Origin: an uncultured Lachnospiraceae bacterium
GTDB taxonomy: Bacteria > Bacillota > Clostridia > Lachnospirales > Lachnospiraceae
DNA: 9,030 bases
Reading direction: 5' to 3'
Assembly: GCA_902795625.1 (NCBI GenBank)
Contig: CADBLW010000319.1
Coordinates: 1-9,030 of the forward strand
Below, piece by piece: positions 1 to 6,828 of the stretch. Each line of letters opens with the position of its first letter. The stretch's first letter is position 1. Below the pieces are notes generated by a model. It had not been told where the DNA came from, ran no database searches, and saw only the letters and a list, made by a program, of their open reading frames with translations. Made by a program: the position numbers and the translations under genes.

Positions 1-660
1 GATGATGAACCCGATATCGCGCGTCTGATCGAGCGGTACGCCATGCGCGACGGCTACGAGGTGACGAGCGTCGGCAACGGTGACGAGGCGATTGCCGCGT
101 GCCGCCGCGAGGATTTCGATATCATCGTGATGGACGTGATGATGCCGGACACAGACGGATTTACCGCATGCAAGAGGATCCGGGAATTCAAAGATATTCC
201 GGTCCTGATGCTCTCCGCCCGCGGCACCGAGTACGACAAACTGTTCGGATTCGAGGTCGGGGTGGATGACTATGTGACGAAACCGTTCTCCCCGAAGGAG
301 CTTCTGGCACGAATTGCTGCGATCCTGCGGAGACGGGGTGCTTCCGCGACGACAGAGAAGAAGGAGGATGAAGTCCTGCGCGGTGCCGGCATTGAGGTCG
401 ACACGCTCGGACACAATGTGAGTGTGGACGGTGTGAGAACGGATCTCACCGCAAAGGAGTACGCGATCCTTGTGTGCCTTCTGCGCAACAAGGGCGTTGT
501 CCTCTCGCGCGACCGTATCATGAACGAAGTATGGGGCTATGATTACTTCGGCGATGACCGCACCGTGGACTGGCAGATCAAGCTGCTGCGCGGCAAGCTC
601 GGTCCGTACCGCAACAACATTCACACCATCAGAGGGGCGGGGTACAAATTTGAAGACTAA
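1..660 (+). CDS. OmpR/PhoB-family response regulator, 5'-truncated by window edge
   Basis: Cytoplasmic transcription factor of a two-component system, phosphorylated by its partner kinase and binding DNA. The frame is open from base 1 and reads DDEPDIARLIERYAMRDGYE, so the gene begins upstream and only about 8-10 residues are missing; the ATG at 43 is internal. Of the 219 visible residues, about 1-110 are the receiver domain: acidic pair Asp1-Asp2, phospho-acceptor Asp45 in VMDVMMPD, switch Ser72 in MLSAR, and Lys94 in YVTKPF. Residues about 128-217 are an OmpR-type winged helix, with LTAKEYAIL, the DYFGDDRTVD turn, a recognition helix and the closing RGAGYKFE hairpin. The recognition helix reads TVDWQIKLLRGKLG; Trp-Gln replaces the commoner Val-His. 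The downstream kinase gene overlaps its end by 11 bases, so the two are probably translationally coupled. The family is certain; the regulon is unknown. Confidence 0.96.
   Translation, partial: DDEPDIARLIERYAMRDGYEVTSVGNGDEAIAACRREDFDIIVMDVMMPDTDGFTACKRIREFKDIPVLMLSARGTEYDKLFGFEVGVDDYVTKPFSPKELLARIAAILRRRGASATTEKKEDEVLRGAGIEVDTLGHNVSVDGVRTDLTAKEYAILVCLLRNKGVVLSRDRIMNEVWGYDYFGDDRTVDWQIKLLRGKLGPYRNNIHTIRGAGYKFED
631..642 (+). promoter_or_regulatory. Ribosome binding site fixing the TTG start of the kinase
   Basis: A purine-rich run (AGAGGGGCGGGG) lies inside the last codons of the response regulator and ends 7 bases before TTG at 650-652. No ATG near this point is in the kinase frame. The next in-frame Met (codon 41) would remove the first membrane helix, so the site supports TTG as the start. 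Confidence 0.75.
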
Positions 661-2251
661 GAAATCGTTCCGATTCAAACTTTGGTTGTATTTTGCGCTG
701 TTCACGGCGCTGATCTTCCTTGTTCTGTGGCTCCTGCAGACCGTGTTCCTGCAGGGCTTATACAACAGCATGCTGATCCGCAACACGAAGAAGGTGCTCA
801 AGTCGATCGCTGCCTGCGAGGATGACGAGAAGATCAAATCGTCGATCAACGAGCTTTCACTCGACAACACACTGCTTGTGTACGTCACGAACACCGACGG
901 CGACATTCTGTACGACGGCGACCCGTTCAAGAGCGCCCAGCGCCAGTTCCCCGACTACTCAGGTGAAGCTCCCGGCTTCCCCAGAAAGCGCGGCAACGGG
1001 CAGGAAGGCGGGAGGGATTTTCCGAACAATGACCAACCGGACGAAAAGCATGATAATGATAACGACCCGGACGACGGTAAATTCCGTGGCAGCGGGCAGA
1101 ACGACGGCACCGGTTTCCCGGGCGGCGAATGGCCGAACAATCCGCGCGGCGGACAGACGCAGAGCATTCCTCCCATGTTTGCCGAATATCTCTCCAGGCT
1201 GGCGGACAACCCCGATGAAATCTTTGAGACCAGGCTCGGAAAACTGTACCTCTGCGCGCAATATATTTCCTTCGGAGACGATGACAAAGCGATCCTTCTG
1301 GCGAGCACCACGCTCAATCCCGTCGGTTCCGCAGTCAGCGTGATCCGGATGCAGCTTCTCTGGGTGACGATCCTATCGCTGATCCTCGGTTTCGGCCTCT
1401 CCTGGTTCCTTGCCCGCAAATTCTCCGGCCCGGTGGACCGTCTCTCCGAGAAGGCAAAAAAGCTCGGTGAGCATGACTACTCCGATGAGTATCCTCAGGG
1501 TTTCTGCACCGAGCTTGATAATCTGAGCGACACGCTCGACCGCACGAACGAGAAGCTGATCATCTCCAGGAATTTCCAGACCGAGCTGATGGCCAATGTC
1601 TCGCACGACCTGCGCACACCGCTCACCATGATCAAGGGCTACGCGGAAATGATCAACGATATCTCCTTCGACGACCGCGAGCAGTGCCGCAACGACATGC
1701 AGGTCATTGTCAAGGAGGCCGATCGCCTGACAGCCCTCGTGAACGAGATCCTCGAGTATTCCGAGCTTCAGTCAGCGGACAAGCTTGAATATTCTACAGA
1801 TGTAGACCTTAGTGGATTAACGAATTCAATATCAGAAAGTTTCTCCACCCTGTGCAAGCCGAACGGCATTCACGTAAAGACGGATATCGCCGACGGCATC
1901 CTGGTCGACGGAAGCCGAAGCCACCTGGAGCGCGCTCTGTACAATCTTATGGAAAATGCGGTGCGCCACACCGGTGAGCGCAAGGAGATCCTCGTAACAC
2001 TATCCGAGGCAAACGGTCTTGCTACACTCTCCGTCACCGACTACGGCAACGGAATCCCTGCCGAGGAACTCGAGCACATATGGGATCGCTATTACACCTC
2101 CCGCCAGCGAAAGGGTCAGGGTGTCTCCGGCTTAGGTCTCGCGATCGTAAAGCAGATCGTGACGATGCACGGCGGCCGCTGCCTTGTCACCTCTGAGAAG
2201 GGCAGGGGAAGCACATTTTCCATTGAGCTGAAACTGCTTGCCGACACCTGA
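650..2251 (+). CDS. Membrane sensor histidine kinase with HAMP domain
   Basis: Partner kinase of the upstream regulator: it autophosphorylates on His and passes phosphate to the regulator Asp. From the TTG start it has 533 residues. Order: basic N-terminus (MKTKKSFRFK), helix 1 at about 11-34, extracytoplasmic sensor at about 35-234, helix 2 at about 235-256, HAMP at about 257-306, then the dimerisation/phosphoacceptor domain with His319 in NVSHDLRTPLT. The ATPase domain has the N box (Asn432, Asn436 in YNLMENAVRH), D box DYGNGIP at 464-470, the F-box-like IWDRYYTS, and G2 GVSGLGLAIV at 491-500. All catalytic boxes are intact. The sensor contains a low-complexity Gly/Asn/Asp/Pro-rich segment (about 100-175) with a strongly acidic patch at about 128-145, so the ligand cannot be inferred from a named domain. 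An ATG at 539 opens the same frame, but it sits inside the regulator's DNA-binding domain and encodes no plausible kinase N-terminus. Confidence 0.95.
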   Translation: MKTKKSFRFKLWLYFALFTALIFLVLWLLQTVFLQGLYNSMLIRNTKKVLKSIAACEDDEKIKSSINELSLDNTLLVYVTNTDGDILYDGDPFKSAQRQFPDYSGEAPGFPRKRGNGQEGGRDFPNNDQPDEKHDNDNDPDDGKFRGSGQNDGTGFPGGEWPNNPRGGQTQSIPPMFAEYLSRLADNPDEIFETRLGKLYLCAQYISFGDDDKAILLASTTLNPVGSAVSVIRMQLLWVTILSLILGFGLSWFLARKFSGPVDRLSEKAKKLGEHDYSDEYPQGFCTELDNLSDTLDRTNEKLIISRNFQTELMANVSHDLRTPLTMIKGYAEMINDISFDDREQCRNDMQVIVKEADRLTALVNEILEYSELQSADKLEYSTDVDLSGLTNSISESFSTLCKPNGIHVKTDIADGILVDGSRSHLERALYNLMENAVRHTGERKEILVTLSEANGLATLSVTDYGNGIPAEELEHIWDRYYTSRQRKGQGVSGLGLAIVKQIVTMHGGRCLVTSEKGRGSTFSIELKLLADT

Positions 2252-2307
2252 TCGCGTGCGGCGGAACGACATTGCATCATGTTTTTTCCGATTGGCTAAA
2301 CATAAAG

Positions 2308-2342
2308 GAAGCGCTGAACCTATTTGCTCAGCGCTTCTTTTT
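2308..2342 (+). terminator. Intrinsic terminator of the two-component operon
   Basis: A 10-bp perfect stem, GAAGCGCTGA (2308-2317) with TCAGCGCTTC (2328-2337), has a 10-base loop and is followed by TTTTT. It lies 56 bases past the kinase stop. On the minus strand the stem is followed by CTTTATGTTT, so it may also terminate the converging esterase operon, whose stop is at 2399. Confidence 0.88.
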
Positions 2343-2398
2343 GTCGATTCTGTTTTATGACAGACCTTACTATTCTCTTTCGTTTCGCATGCCCGCGC

Positions 2399-3520
2399 TC
2401 ACTCCTGCCCCGCGAACACCGTCGTCTTCAGCTCTTCGATCGAAACTCCGGTGTCCATCCCGTAATACATGTGGTTAAAGTATGCAACGATGCGCTCCAC
2501 ATCCTCCGCGAGCACCGCGTGCCCTTCCCTGTGGAAGTTTAAAACAAGATGATCTCCGAAGCCGTGGGCCTCGTAAATTTCGTTCGCCTTCTTATAGCAC
2601 TCCCACATCGCCGGCGCGTTGACCCAGTCCTCGCTCATGCACGCGGCAATGATGAAGTAGTAGCGGTCCTCCGCCATCGCCATGACCGGCAGCCACTCCT
2701 GGTCGTACGGAATATCATTCGGCTCCGCGAAAGCAAGGAACCGGTCCACAAACCAGCCGCGCTCCGCGTCGGACTGCAGGCAGCTGAGAGGCTCATTTTC
2801 CCCGTAGGTATATGAGGCGGGTCCGCCCACGCCCGTGAGGTCGTAGGTTTTGCCTGTGGAACGATAATTGTACAGCGCCAGACCGCCCGCGCCCGAGCAG
2901 GCCGGGATCGGCATGCGGAAACGCTTCTCGAACGCTCCGCAGACCGCGGCTGATTTGCCGCAGCGCGACACGCCCGTCACCATCGAGGCGTCGGCGTCGA
3001 GATGAAACTCCCGGTCAAGCCCCGCGTACACCGCGTCGAGCACCTTCGAAGCGCCCCAGGCCCAGGCCATCAGAACGCCCGTCTGCTCGCTTCCGTCTTC
3101 GCCGTACGGATAGATGTCATAGAAGTTACCCTTGCGCTCCGTGTTGTCCGAAGCCATGGCAAAGGAGTTGAACACAAGCACCGCGTAGCCGTGTCCGAGC
3201 AATTCCTGCGTCGGCATCAGCGGATGAAGGGACACAATGAACGGCGACCCCTTCGGGTAAATGCTCCGAGCCTCCTCCGTGGGCAGATACGCATGGATCG
3301 TAAAATCGGTCTCACGCCCGTTCTTCTCCACATGGATCTTCACAAGCTCGCCGCCGATGATCTCAAAGGGATTGCGCGGCTTGTCCGACACCTCCTGCGC
3401 CTTCGGATCGGGTCCGAGAAGCTCGTATGTGACCGTCTCGCCGTCGCGCCAGATGCCGTACATCTCGCGCTCGTAAAAGTCCCGGACCTTCGTGTTTTCT
3501 CTGTGTTCGTTATTCTGCAT
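2399..3520 (-). CDS. CE15-like (glucuronoyl esterase family) alpha/beta hydrolase
   Basis: Serine esterase of 373 residues. CE15 enzymes cleave esters of 4-O-methyl-glucuronic acid in glucuronoxylan; which ester this one uses is unknown. Visible hallmarks: the nucleophile elbow VTGVSRCGKSA with Ser185 (family pattern G-x-S-R-x-G-K), then RFRMPIPACSGAGGLAL (family RF...SGxGGxAL), WFVDRFLAF (family WF..NF), PYDQEWL (family P.DQH.L), CMSEDWVNAP (family DxWADP) and HREGHAV with His334. Cys208 occupies the place where fungal members carry the catalytic Glu, and the elbow Cys is Val184. There is no signal peptide (MQNNEHRENTKVRD), so it is probably cytosolic and may act on imported oligosaccharides. 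The start has a GGGG Shine-Dalgarno 10 bases upstream. It begins 31 bases after nfnB with no terminator between, implying co-transcription. A broader alpha/beta hydrolase role, such as an acetyl esterase, is the alternative. Confidence 0.82.
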   Translation of the reverse strand: MQNNEHRENTKVRDFYEREMYGIWRDGETVTYELLGPDPKAQEVSDKPRNPFEIIGGELVKIHVEKNGRETDFTIHAYLPTEEARSIYPKGSPFIVSLHPLMPTQELLGHGYAVLVFNSFAMASDNTERKGNFYDIYPYGEDGSEQTGVLMAWAWGASKVLDAVYAGLDREFHLDADASMVTGVSRCGKSAAVCGAFEKRFRMPIPACSGAGGLALYNYRSTGKTYDLTGVGGPASYTYGENEPLSCLQSDAERGWFVDRFLAFAEPNDIPYDQEWLPVMAMAEDRYYFIIAACMSEDWVNAPAMWECYKKANEIYEAHGFGDHLVLNFHREGHAVLAEDVERIVAYFNHMYYGMDTGVSIEELKTTVFAGQE

Positions 3521-3525
3521 GATCT

Positions 3526-3555
3526 TGTAACCCCGTTATCCTGTAACCCCGTTAT
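3526..3555. repeat. Two-copy 14-bp direct repeat at the nfnB-esterase junction
   Basis: TGTAACCCCGTTAT occurs at 3526-3539 and again at 3542-3555, period 16. On the minus strand each copy contains AACGGGGTT. One copy covers the nfnB stop codon; the other supplies the Shine-Dalgarno of the esterase. It looks like a small tandem duplication. Confidence 0.9.
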
Positions 3556-4961
3556 TGTCCGAGGATCGCTCTGTCGATCGCCGCTGCCGCCGTCTTGCCC
3601 GCACCCATGGCGCTGATGACCGTAGCTGCTCCGGTGACCGCATCGCCGCCCGCGTACACGCCCTCGCGCGACGTCAGGCCGTCCTCGTTCACGATGATGC
3701 CGCCCTTGCGGTTGACCTCGAGGCCCTCCGTTGTGGACTTGATCAGCGGGTTCGGGCTCGTGCCGATCGCCATGATGACCGTGTCAACGTGAAGCTCAAA
3801 CTCGCTGCCCGGGATTACCACGGGACGACGCCGTCCGCCGGCATCGGGCTCGCCGAGTTCCATGCGCACGCAGCGCATGCCGGTCACGAAACCGTTGCGG
3901 GCATCCCTCGGATCCTCCGGATTGTTAAACCCGAGGATCTCCGTGGGCGCACACAGAAGTTCAAACTCGATTCCCTCTTCCTCCGCGTGCTCCACCTCCT
4001 CGCGTCTCGCGGGAAGCTCCTCTAAGGAACGACGGTACACGATGTACACCTTCTCCGCGCCCAGGCGCAACGCCGTGCGGGCCGCGTCCATCGCAACGTT
4101 GCCGCCGCCGACCACCGCCACGTAACCGCCCTTCATGATCGGGGTGTCGGAGTCGTCGCGGTACGCCTTCATCAGGTTGCTCCGCGTGAGGAACTCGTTC
4201 GCGGAATACACGCCCTTGAAGGACTCGCCGGGAATATTCATGAAGTTCGGAAGGCCTGCTCCCGAACCGACAAATACAGCCTCAAAGCCCATCCCGAACA
4301 GCTCGTCGATGGTCAGTGTCTTGCCGATGATAACGTTAGTCTCGAACGTAACGCCGAGGGCCTTCAGGGAATTCACTTCCTTCGCCACGATGGTCTTCGG
4401 AAGACGGAACTCCGGAATACCGTAGACAAGCACGCCGCCTGCGGTGTGAAGCGCCTCGTAGACCGTGACCTCATAACCCTTCTTCGCAAGGTCGCCCGCA
4501 CACGCAAGGCCCGAAGGTCCGGAACCTACGATCGCCACACGGTGGCCGTTGCTCTCCGGCTTCTGCGGCATCTCCGTGACATTGGCGTTGTGGTAGTCCG
4601 CGACGAATCTCTCCAGGCGTCCGATGCCCACGGGCTCGAATTTTACACCGAGGGTACACTTGCTCTCGCACTGCGTCTCCTGCGGACACACGCGGCCGCA
4701 CACAGCCGGCAGCGAGGACGTCTGCTGGATCGTCTGATACGCGCCCTCGAAGTCTCCCTTCGCGATCTGCGCGATAAAGTCGGGAATGTTGACATTGACC
4801 GGACACCCGCTCACGCAGGGACGGTTCTTACAGTTCAGGCAGCGCTGCGCCTCCGCCACGGCAATCTCCGCCGTGTAGCCGAGCGCCACCTCGTTGAAAT
4901 TGCGCGCACGCACCTCAGGCGCCTGCGTCGGCATCTCATGTTTCTTCGGAATGATCGGCAT
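3552..4961 (-). CDS. nfnB: NfnB: large (NADPH/ferredoxin) subunit of the bifurcating transhydrogenase, GltA-like
   Basis: Cytosolic FeS flavoprotein of 469 residues, homologous to the glutamate synthase small subunit. With NfnA it forms an enzyme coupling NADH plus reduced ferredoxin to reduction of two NADP+ (reversible, flavin-based bifurcation). The N-terminal domain holds eight Cys (41, 44, 49, 53, 88, 92, 98, 102) for two 4Fe-4S clusters. Glu95 in CPQETQC may be the unusual Glu ligand reported in Nfn structures (from memory). An FAD Rossmann motif is VGSGPSGLACA (about 145-155) and an NADPH Rossmann motif is VVGGGNVAMDAAR (about 283-295). The C-terminus has IMAIGTSPN and the FAD-closing YAGGDAVTGAATVI. 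The length is normal for the family. It starts 27 bases after nfnA, with GGAG 9 bases before ATG. Databases often call this protein GltA; adjacency to NfnA and absence of a large glutamate synthase subunit here favour NfnB. Confidence 0.93.
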   Translation of the reverse strand: MPIIPKKHEMPTQAPEVRARNFNEVALGYTAEIAVAEAQRCLNCKNRPCVSGCPVNVNIPDFIAQIAKGDFEGAYQTIQQTSSLPAVCGRVCPQETQCESKCTLGVKFEPVGIGRLERFVADYHNANVTEMPQKPESNGHRVAIVGSGPSGLACAGDLAKKGYEVTVYEALHTAGGVLVYGIPEFRLPKTIVAKEVNSLKALGVTFETNVIIGKTLTIDELFGMGFEAVFVGSGAGLPNFMNIPGESFKGVYSANEFLTRSNLMKAYRDDSDTPIMKGGYVAVVGGGNVAMDAARTALRLGAEKVYIVYRRSLEELPARREEVEHAEEEGIEFELLCAPTEILGFNNPEDPRDARNGFVTGMRCVRMELGEPDAGGRRRPVVIPGSEFELHVDTVIMAIGTSPNPLIKSTTEGLEVNRKGGIIVNEDGLTSREGVYAGGDAVTGAATVISAMGAGKTAAAAIDRAILGQ

Positions 4962-4988
4962 ACTCTTACTCTCCTGTTATCAATCTGT

Positions 4989-5840
4989 TCAGGCTTCGCG
5001 GAAGAGGTTGCAAGTCTCTTCGTACGCACGCCTCTCAAACCACATATACATTCTGCCGCGCGACATCGCCTCGTCAAAATCAATCTCATAGCCGTTGAAA
5101 TCCGGCCCGTCCACGCACGCGAACTTCGTCTCGCGCGTGCCGTCCTCCTTCACGAGCGTGATCCGGCAGCCGCCGCACATGCCCGTTCCATCGATCATGA
5201 TCGGGTTCATCGACACCGTCACCGGCACGCCGTACGGCTTCGCCGCAAGCGTCACAAACTTCATCATGATCAGAGGACCGATCGTGATGATCATGTCAAA
5301 CCGCTCCCCCGCATCAAGCATCTCCTTAAGCGGTACGGTCACGTTGCCGTGGCGCCCGTACGAGCCGTCGTCGGTCATGACGACAAGGCGGTCCGAGCAC
5401 TCGGAAAATTCTTCCTCCAAAATCAGCAGATCCTTGCTGCGGAAGCCGATGATGCTCGTCACCTCCGCGCCGAGCCGGTGGAACTCCTGCGCAACCGGCA
5501 TCGCGATCGCGCAGCCTACGCCGCCACCCACGATGCAGACCTTACGGATGCCCTCCGTCTCTGTTGCCTTGCCGAGAGGCCCCGCGAAATCCTGAATGAA
5601 TTCGCCTTCCTCCTTGTGGTTCAGCTTCGCCGTCGTCGCGCCTACGATCTGGAAAATGATCTTGACGGTCCCCTCTTCCCTGTTCACACCCGCCACCGTC
5701 AGCGGAATGCGCTCACCTTCCTCATCTACGCGAAGAATGATAAACTGCCCGGGCTTTGCTTTCGCGGCCACGAGCGGTGCCTCGATCTCCATCTGTGTGA
5801 CAGTGTGATTCAAATTCTTTTTTCTGACAATTTTGTACAT
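4989..5840 (-). CDS. nfnA: NfnA: small (NAD/FAD/2Fe-2S) subunit of the bifurcating transhydrogenase
   Basis: Ferredoxin-NADP reductase-like protein of 283 residues, related to the dihydroorotate dehydrogenase electron-transfer subunit PyrK. It supplies the NAD(H) site and, in known Nfn enzymes, the FAD next to its 2Fe-2S cluster. Visible from MYKIVRKKNL: FAD-binding barrel with RIPLTVAG at about 44-51, NAD-binding GGGVGCAIAMP at about 105-115, and the cluster motif MIDGTGMCGGC with Cys222, Cys225 and Cys242, plus Asp217 as the likely Asp ligand typical of NfnA. ATG at 5840 is preferred: GGGG lies 8 bases upstream and family members begin with this sequence. An in-frame ATG 12 codons earlier (5874-5876) abuts the predicted -10 box, so it should not be in the mRNA. 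It is the first gene of the nfnA-nfnB-esterase operon. Confidence 0.92.
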   Translation of the reverse strand: MYKIVRKKNLNHTVTQMEIEAPLVAAKAKPGQFIILRVDEEGERIPLTVAGVNREEGTVKIIFQIVGATTAKLNHKEEGEFIQDFAGPLGKATETEGIRKVCIVGGGVGCAIAMPVAQEFHRLGAEVTSIIGFRSKDLLILEEEFSECSDRLVVMTDDGSYGRHGNVTVPLKEMLDAGERFDMIITIGPLIMMKFVTLAAKPYGVPVTVSMNPIMIDGTGMCGGCRITLVKEDGTRETKFACVDGPDFNGYEIDFDEAMSRGRMYMWFERRAYEETCNLFREA

Positions 5841-5848
5841 AGGATATA

Positions 5849-5852
5849 CCCC
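5849..5852 (-). promoter_or_regulatory. Ribosome binding site of nfnA
   Basis: GGGG on the minus strand sits 8 bases before ATG at 5840 and decides between this start and the in-frame ATG at 5876, which has only a weak GGT upstream. Confidence 0.65.
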
Positions 5853-5876
5853 GTATTTCTGCGTATTTGTCTGCAT

Positions 5877-5905
5877 ATCATACCATTTTTCGCGTGTTTA
5901 TGCAA
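5877..5905 (-). promoter_or_regulatory. SigA-like promoter of the nfnAB-esterase operon
   Basis: On the minus strand TTGCAT (5900-5905) is separated by exactly 17 bases from TATGAT (5877-5882), giving a start near 5870 and a leader of about 30 bases to nfnA. Shifting the -35 by one gives TTTGCA with an 18-base spacer. A 6-bp inverted repeat, TGCATA (5872-5877) and TATGCA (5899-5904), brackets the element. No convincing terminator separates it from the upstream gene ending at 5958, so readthrough is possible. Confidence 0.6.
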
Positions 5906-5957
5906 ACCATAATTCGCGCGCTGCCGAACGGTTTCGTACGCTTCTGCCGTGCCGGCG

Positions 5958-6755
5958 TTACTCCTCCGGCGCCAGATACGAATCGGTGGTCACGATATCC
6001 TTCCTCGGATTGTACACGTACACCTTGTACGCCCTGCCGCCCTCCGACTGCAGGATCCCGATCCGGAACTCATCTGCGAAGAGCGACAGCTCCTCCCGGA
6101 CCGCGGCGAAGCTCTCCGCGGTAAGCTTGACATCCCACGGCTGATCAACGTGGATCGTGACATACGTGTGGATCTCATTCATCCAGCGCTCCCGATCGTT
6201 CACCTTACCATCGCGGAATTTCGAGATCTCATTGCTCTCGAGCCATACCGGCAGAAGCTCTGTTTTACAGCGTTTTGCATAGTTCTCGCGTCCGTTAAAT
6301 GTGCACCGTACCTCGAAAACCCGGTACGGAAGTCCTTCCGGGATCAACCCGGTCTCTTCGATCAGCCCGCTTACGTAATCCTCCACGGTGCGGTAGTAAC
6401 CGTCGACCCAAAAATCGGTGCACAGGCCCTCCGTTCCGATCACCGCCGTATACTCATTATCGAGCGTTTCGAAACTATATACCGGGTGTCCGCTTTTCTC
6501 CCCTTTCCGGTCCGTGACCACATAGACGTTCTCCTTCAGACCGTAGTACTCCTCAAGCCCCTCCGTCAGCATCTTCCGCGCCTCACTCACGATCCTGTCG
6601 GTCTCCTCGTTGCTTTCCTTGATCGCATTGTACAGCATCTTAAAGCCGTGGATCGCAAGCCCGATCAGGATCAGCGCCACGACGACGGCGATAACTATGT
6701 ATTTCTTTCTTGCGTACTCCTCGTACTCTTCATAGCGATCTTCCGTGTTGTTCAT
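5958..6755 (-). CDS. Membrane-anchored protein of unknown function
   Basis: I do not recognise the family. The 265-residue product has a short charged N-terminus rich in Tyr and Glu (RYEEYEEYARKKY), one hydrophobic helix at about 19-37 with no cleavage-like site, and a soluble domain of about 225 residues. Basic residues just before the helix (RKK) suggest N-in topology with the domain outside. The soluble part begins with a charged, probably helical stretch (about 43-72) and then has alternating hydrophobic patterns suggesting mixed alpha/beta folds (VYVVTDRKG, TYVTIHVDQPWDVKLT, KVYVYNPRKDIVTT). Cys112, Cys151 and Cys163 are present with no recognisable metal motif. The start is well supported by AAGGAGG 8 bases upstream. 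It follows the phosphatase gene by 73 bases without a terminator and is probably the last gene of that cassette. Confidence 0.8.
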   Translation of the reverse strand: MNNTEDRYEEYEEYARKKYIVIAVVVALILIGLAIHGFKMLYNAIKESNEETDRIVSEARKMLTEGLEEYYGLKENVYVVTDRKGEKSGHPVYSFETLDNEYTAVIGTEGLCTDFWVDGYYRTVEDYVSGLIEETGLIPEGLPYRVFEVRCTFNGRENYAKRCKTELLPVWLESNEISKFRDGKVNDRERWMNEIHTYVTIHVDQPWDVKLTAESFAAVREELSLFADEFRIGILQSEGGRAYKVYVYNPRKDIVTTDSYLAPEE

Positions 6756-6828
6756 ATGTCACTCCTCCTTCCCGGTGCATCAAACCACACCGTCTCTCTC
6801 CCCACACGTTTCTCCTTGCTATGCCTTA

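Noticed and set aside
539..649. Kinase start at ATG 539.
   Set aside because: It lies within the regulator's winged-helix domain in another frame, and its 37 residues show no kinase-like or membrane character.
3552..4961. Annotation as glutamate synthase small subunit.
   Set aside because: No large glutamate synthase subunit is present and the direct partner is an NfnA-type gene, so NfnB is the better call, though sequence alone cannot exclude other electron-transfer roles.
5841..5876. Earlier nfnA start adding 12 residues.
   Set aside because: The ATG abuts the predicted -10 box, and the family N-terminus matches MYKIV.
4446..5912. Long plus-strand open frame (488 codons) opposite nfnA and nfnB.
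   Set aside because: The product is Arg/His/Leu-rich with no domain, an expected antisense shadow of GC-rich coding DNA; both opposite genes have complete cofactor motifs.
5906..5957. Possible terminator between the anchored protein and the nfnA promoter.
   Set aside because: Only a 4-bp CGAA/TTCG stem without a T-run was found.
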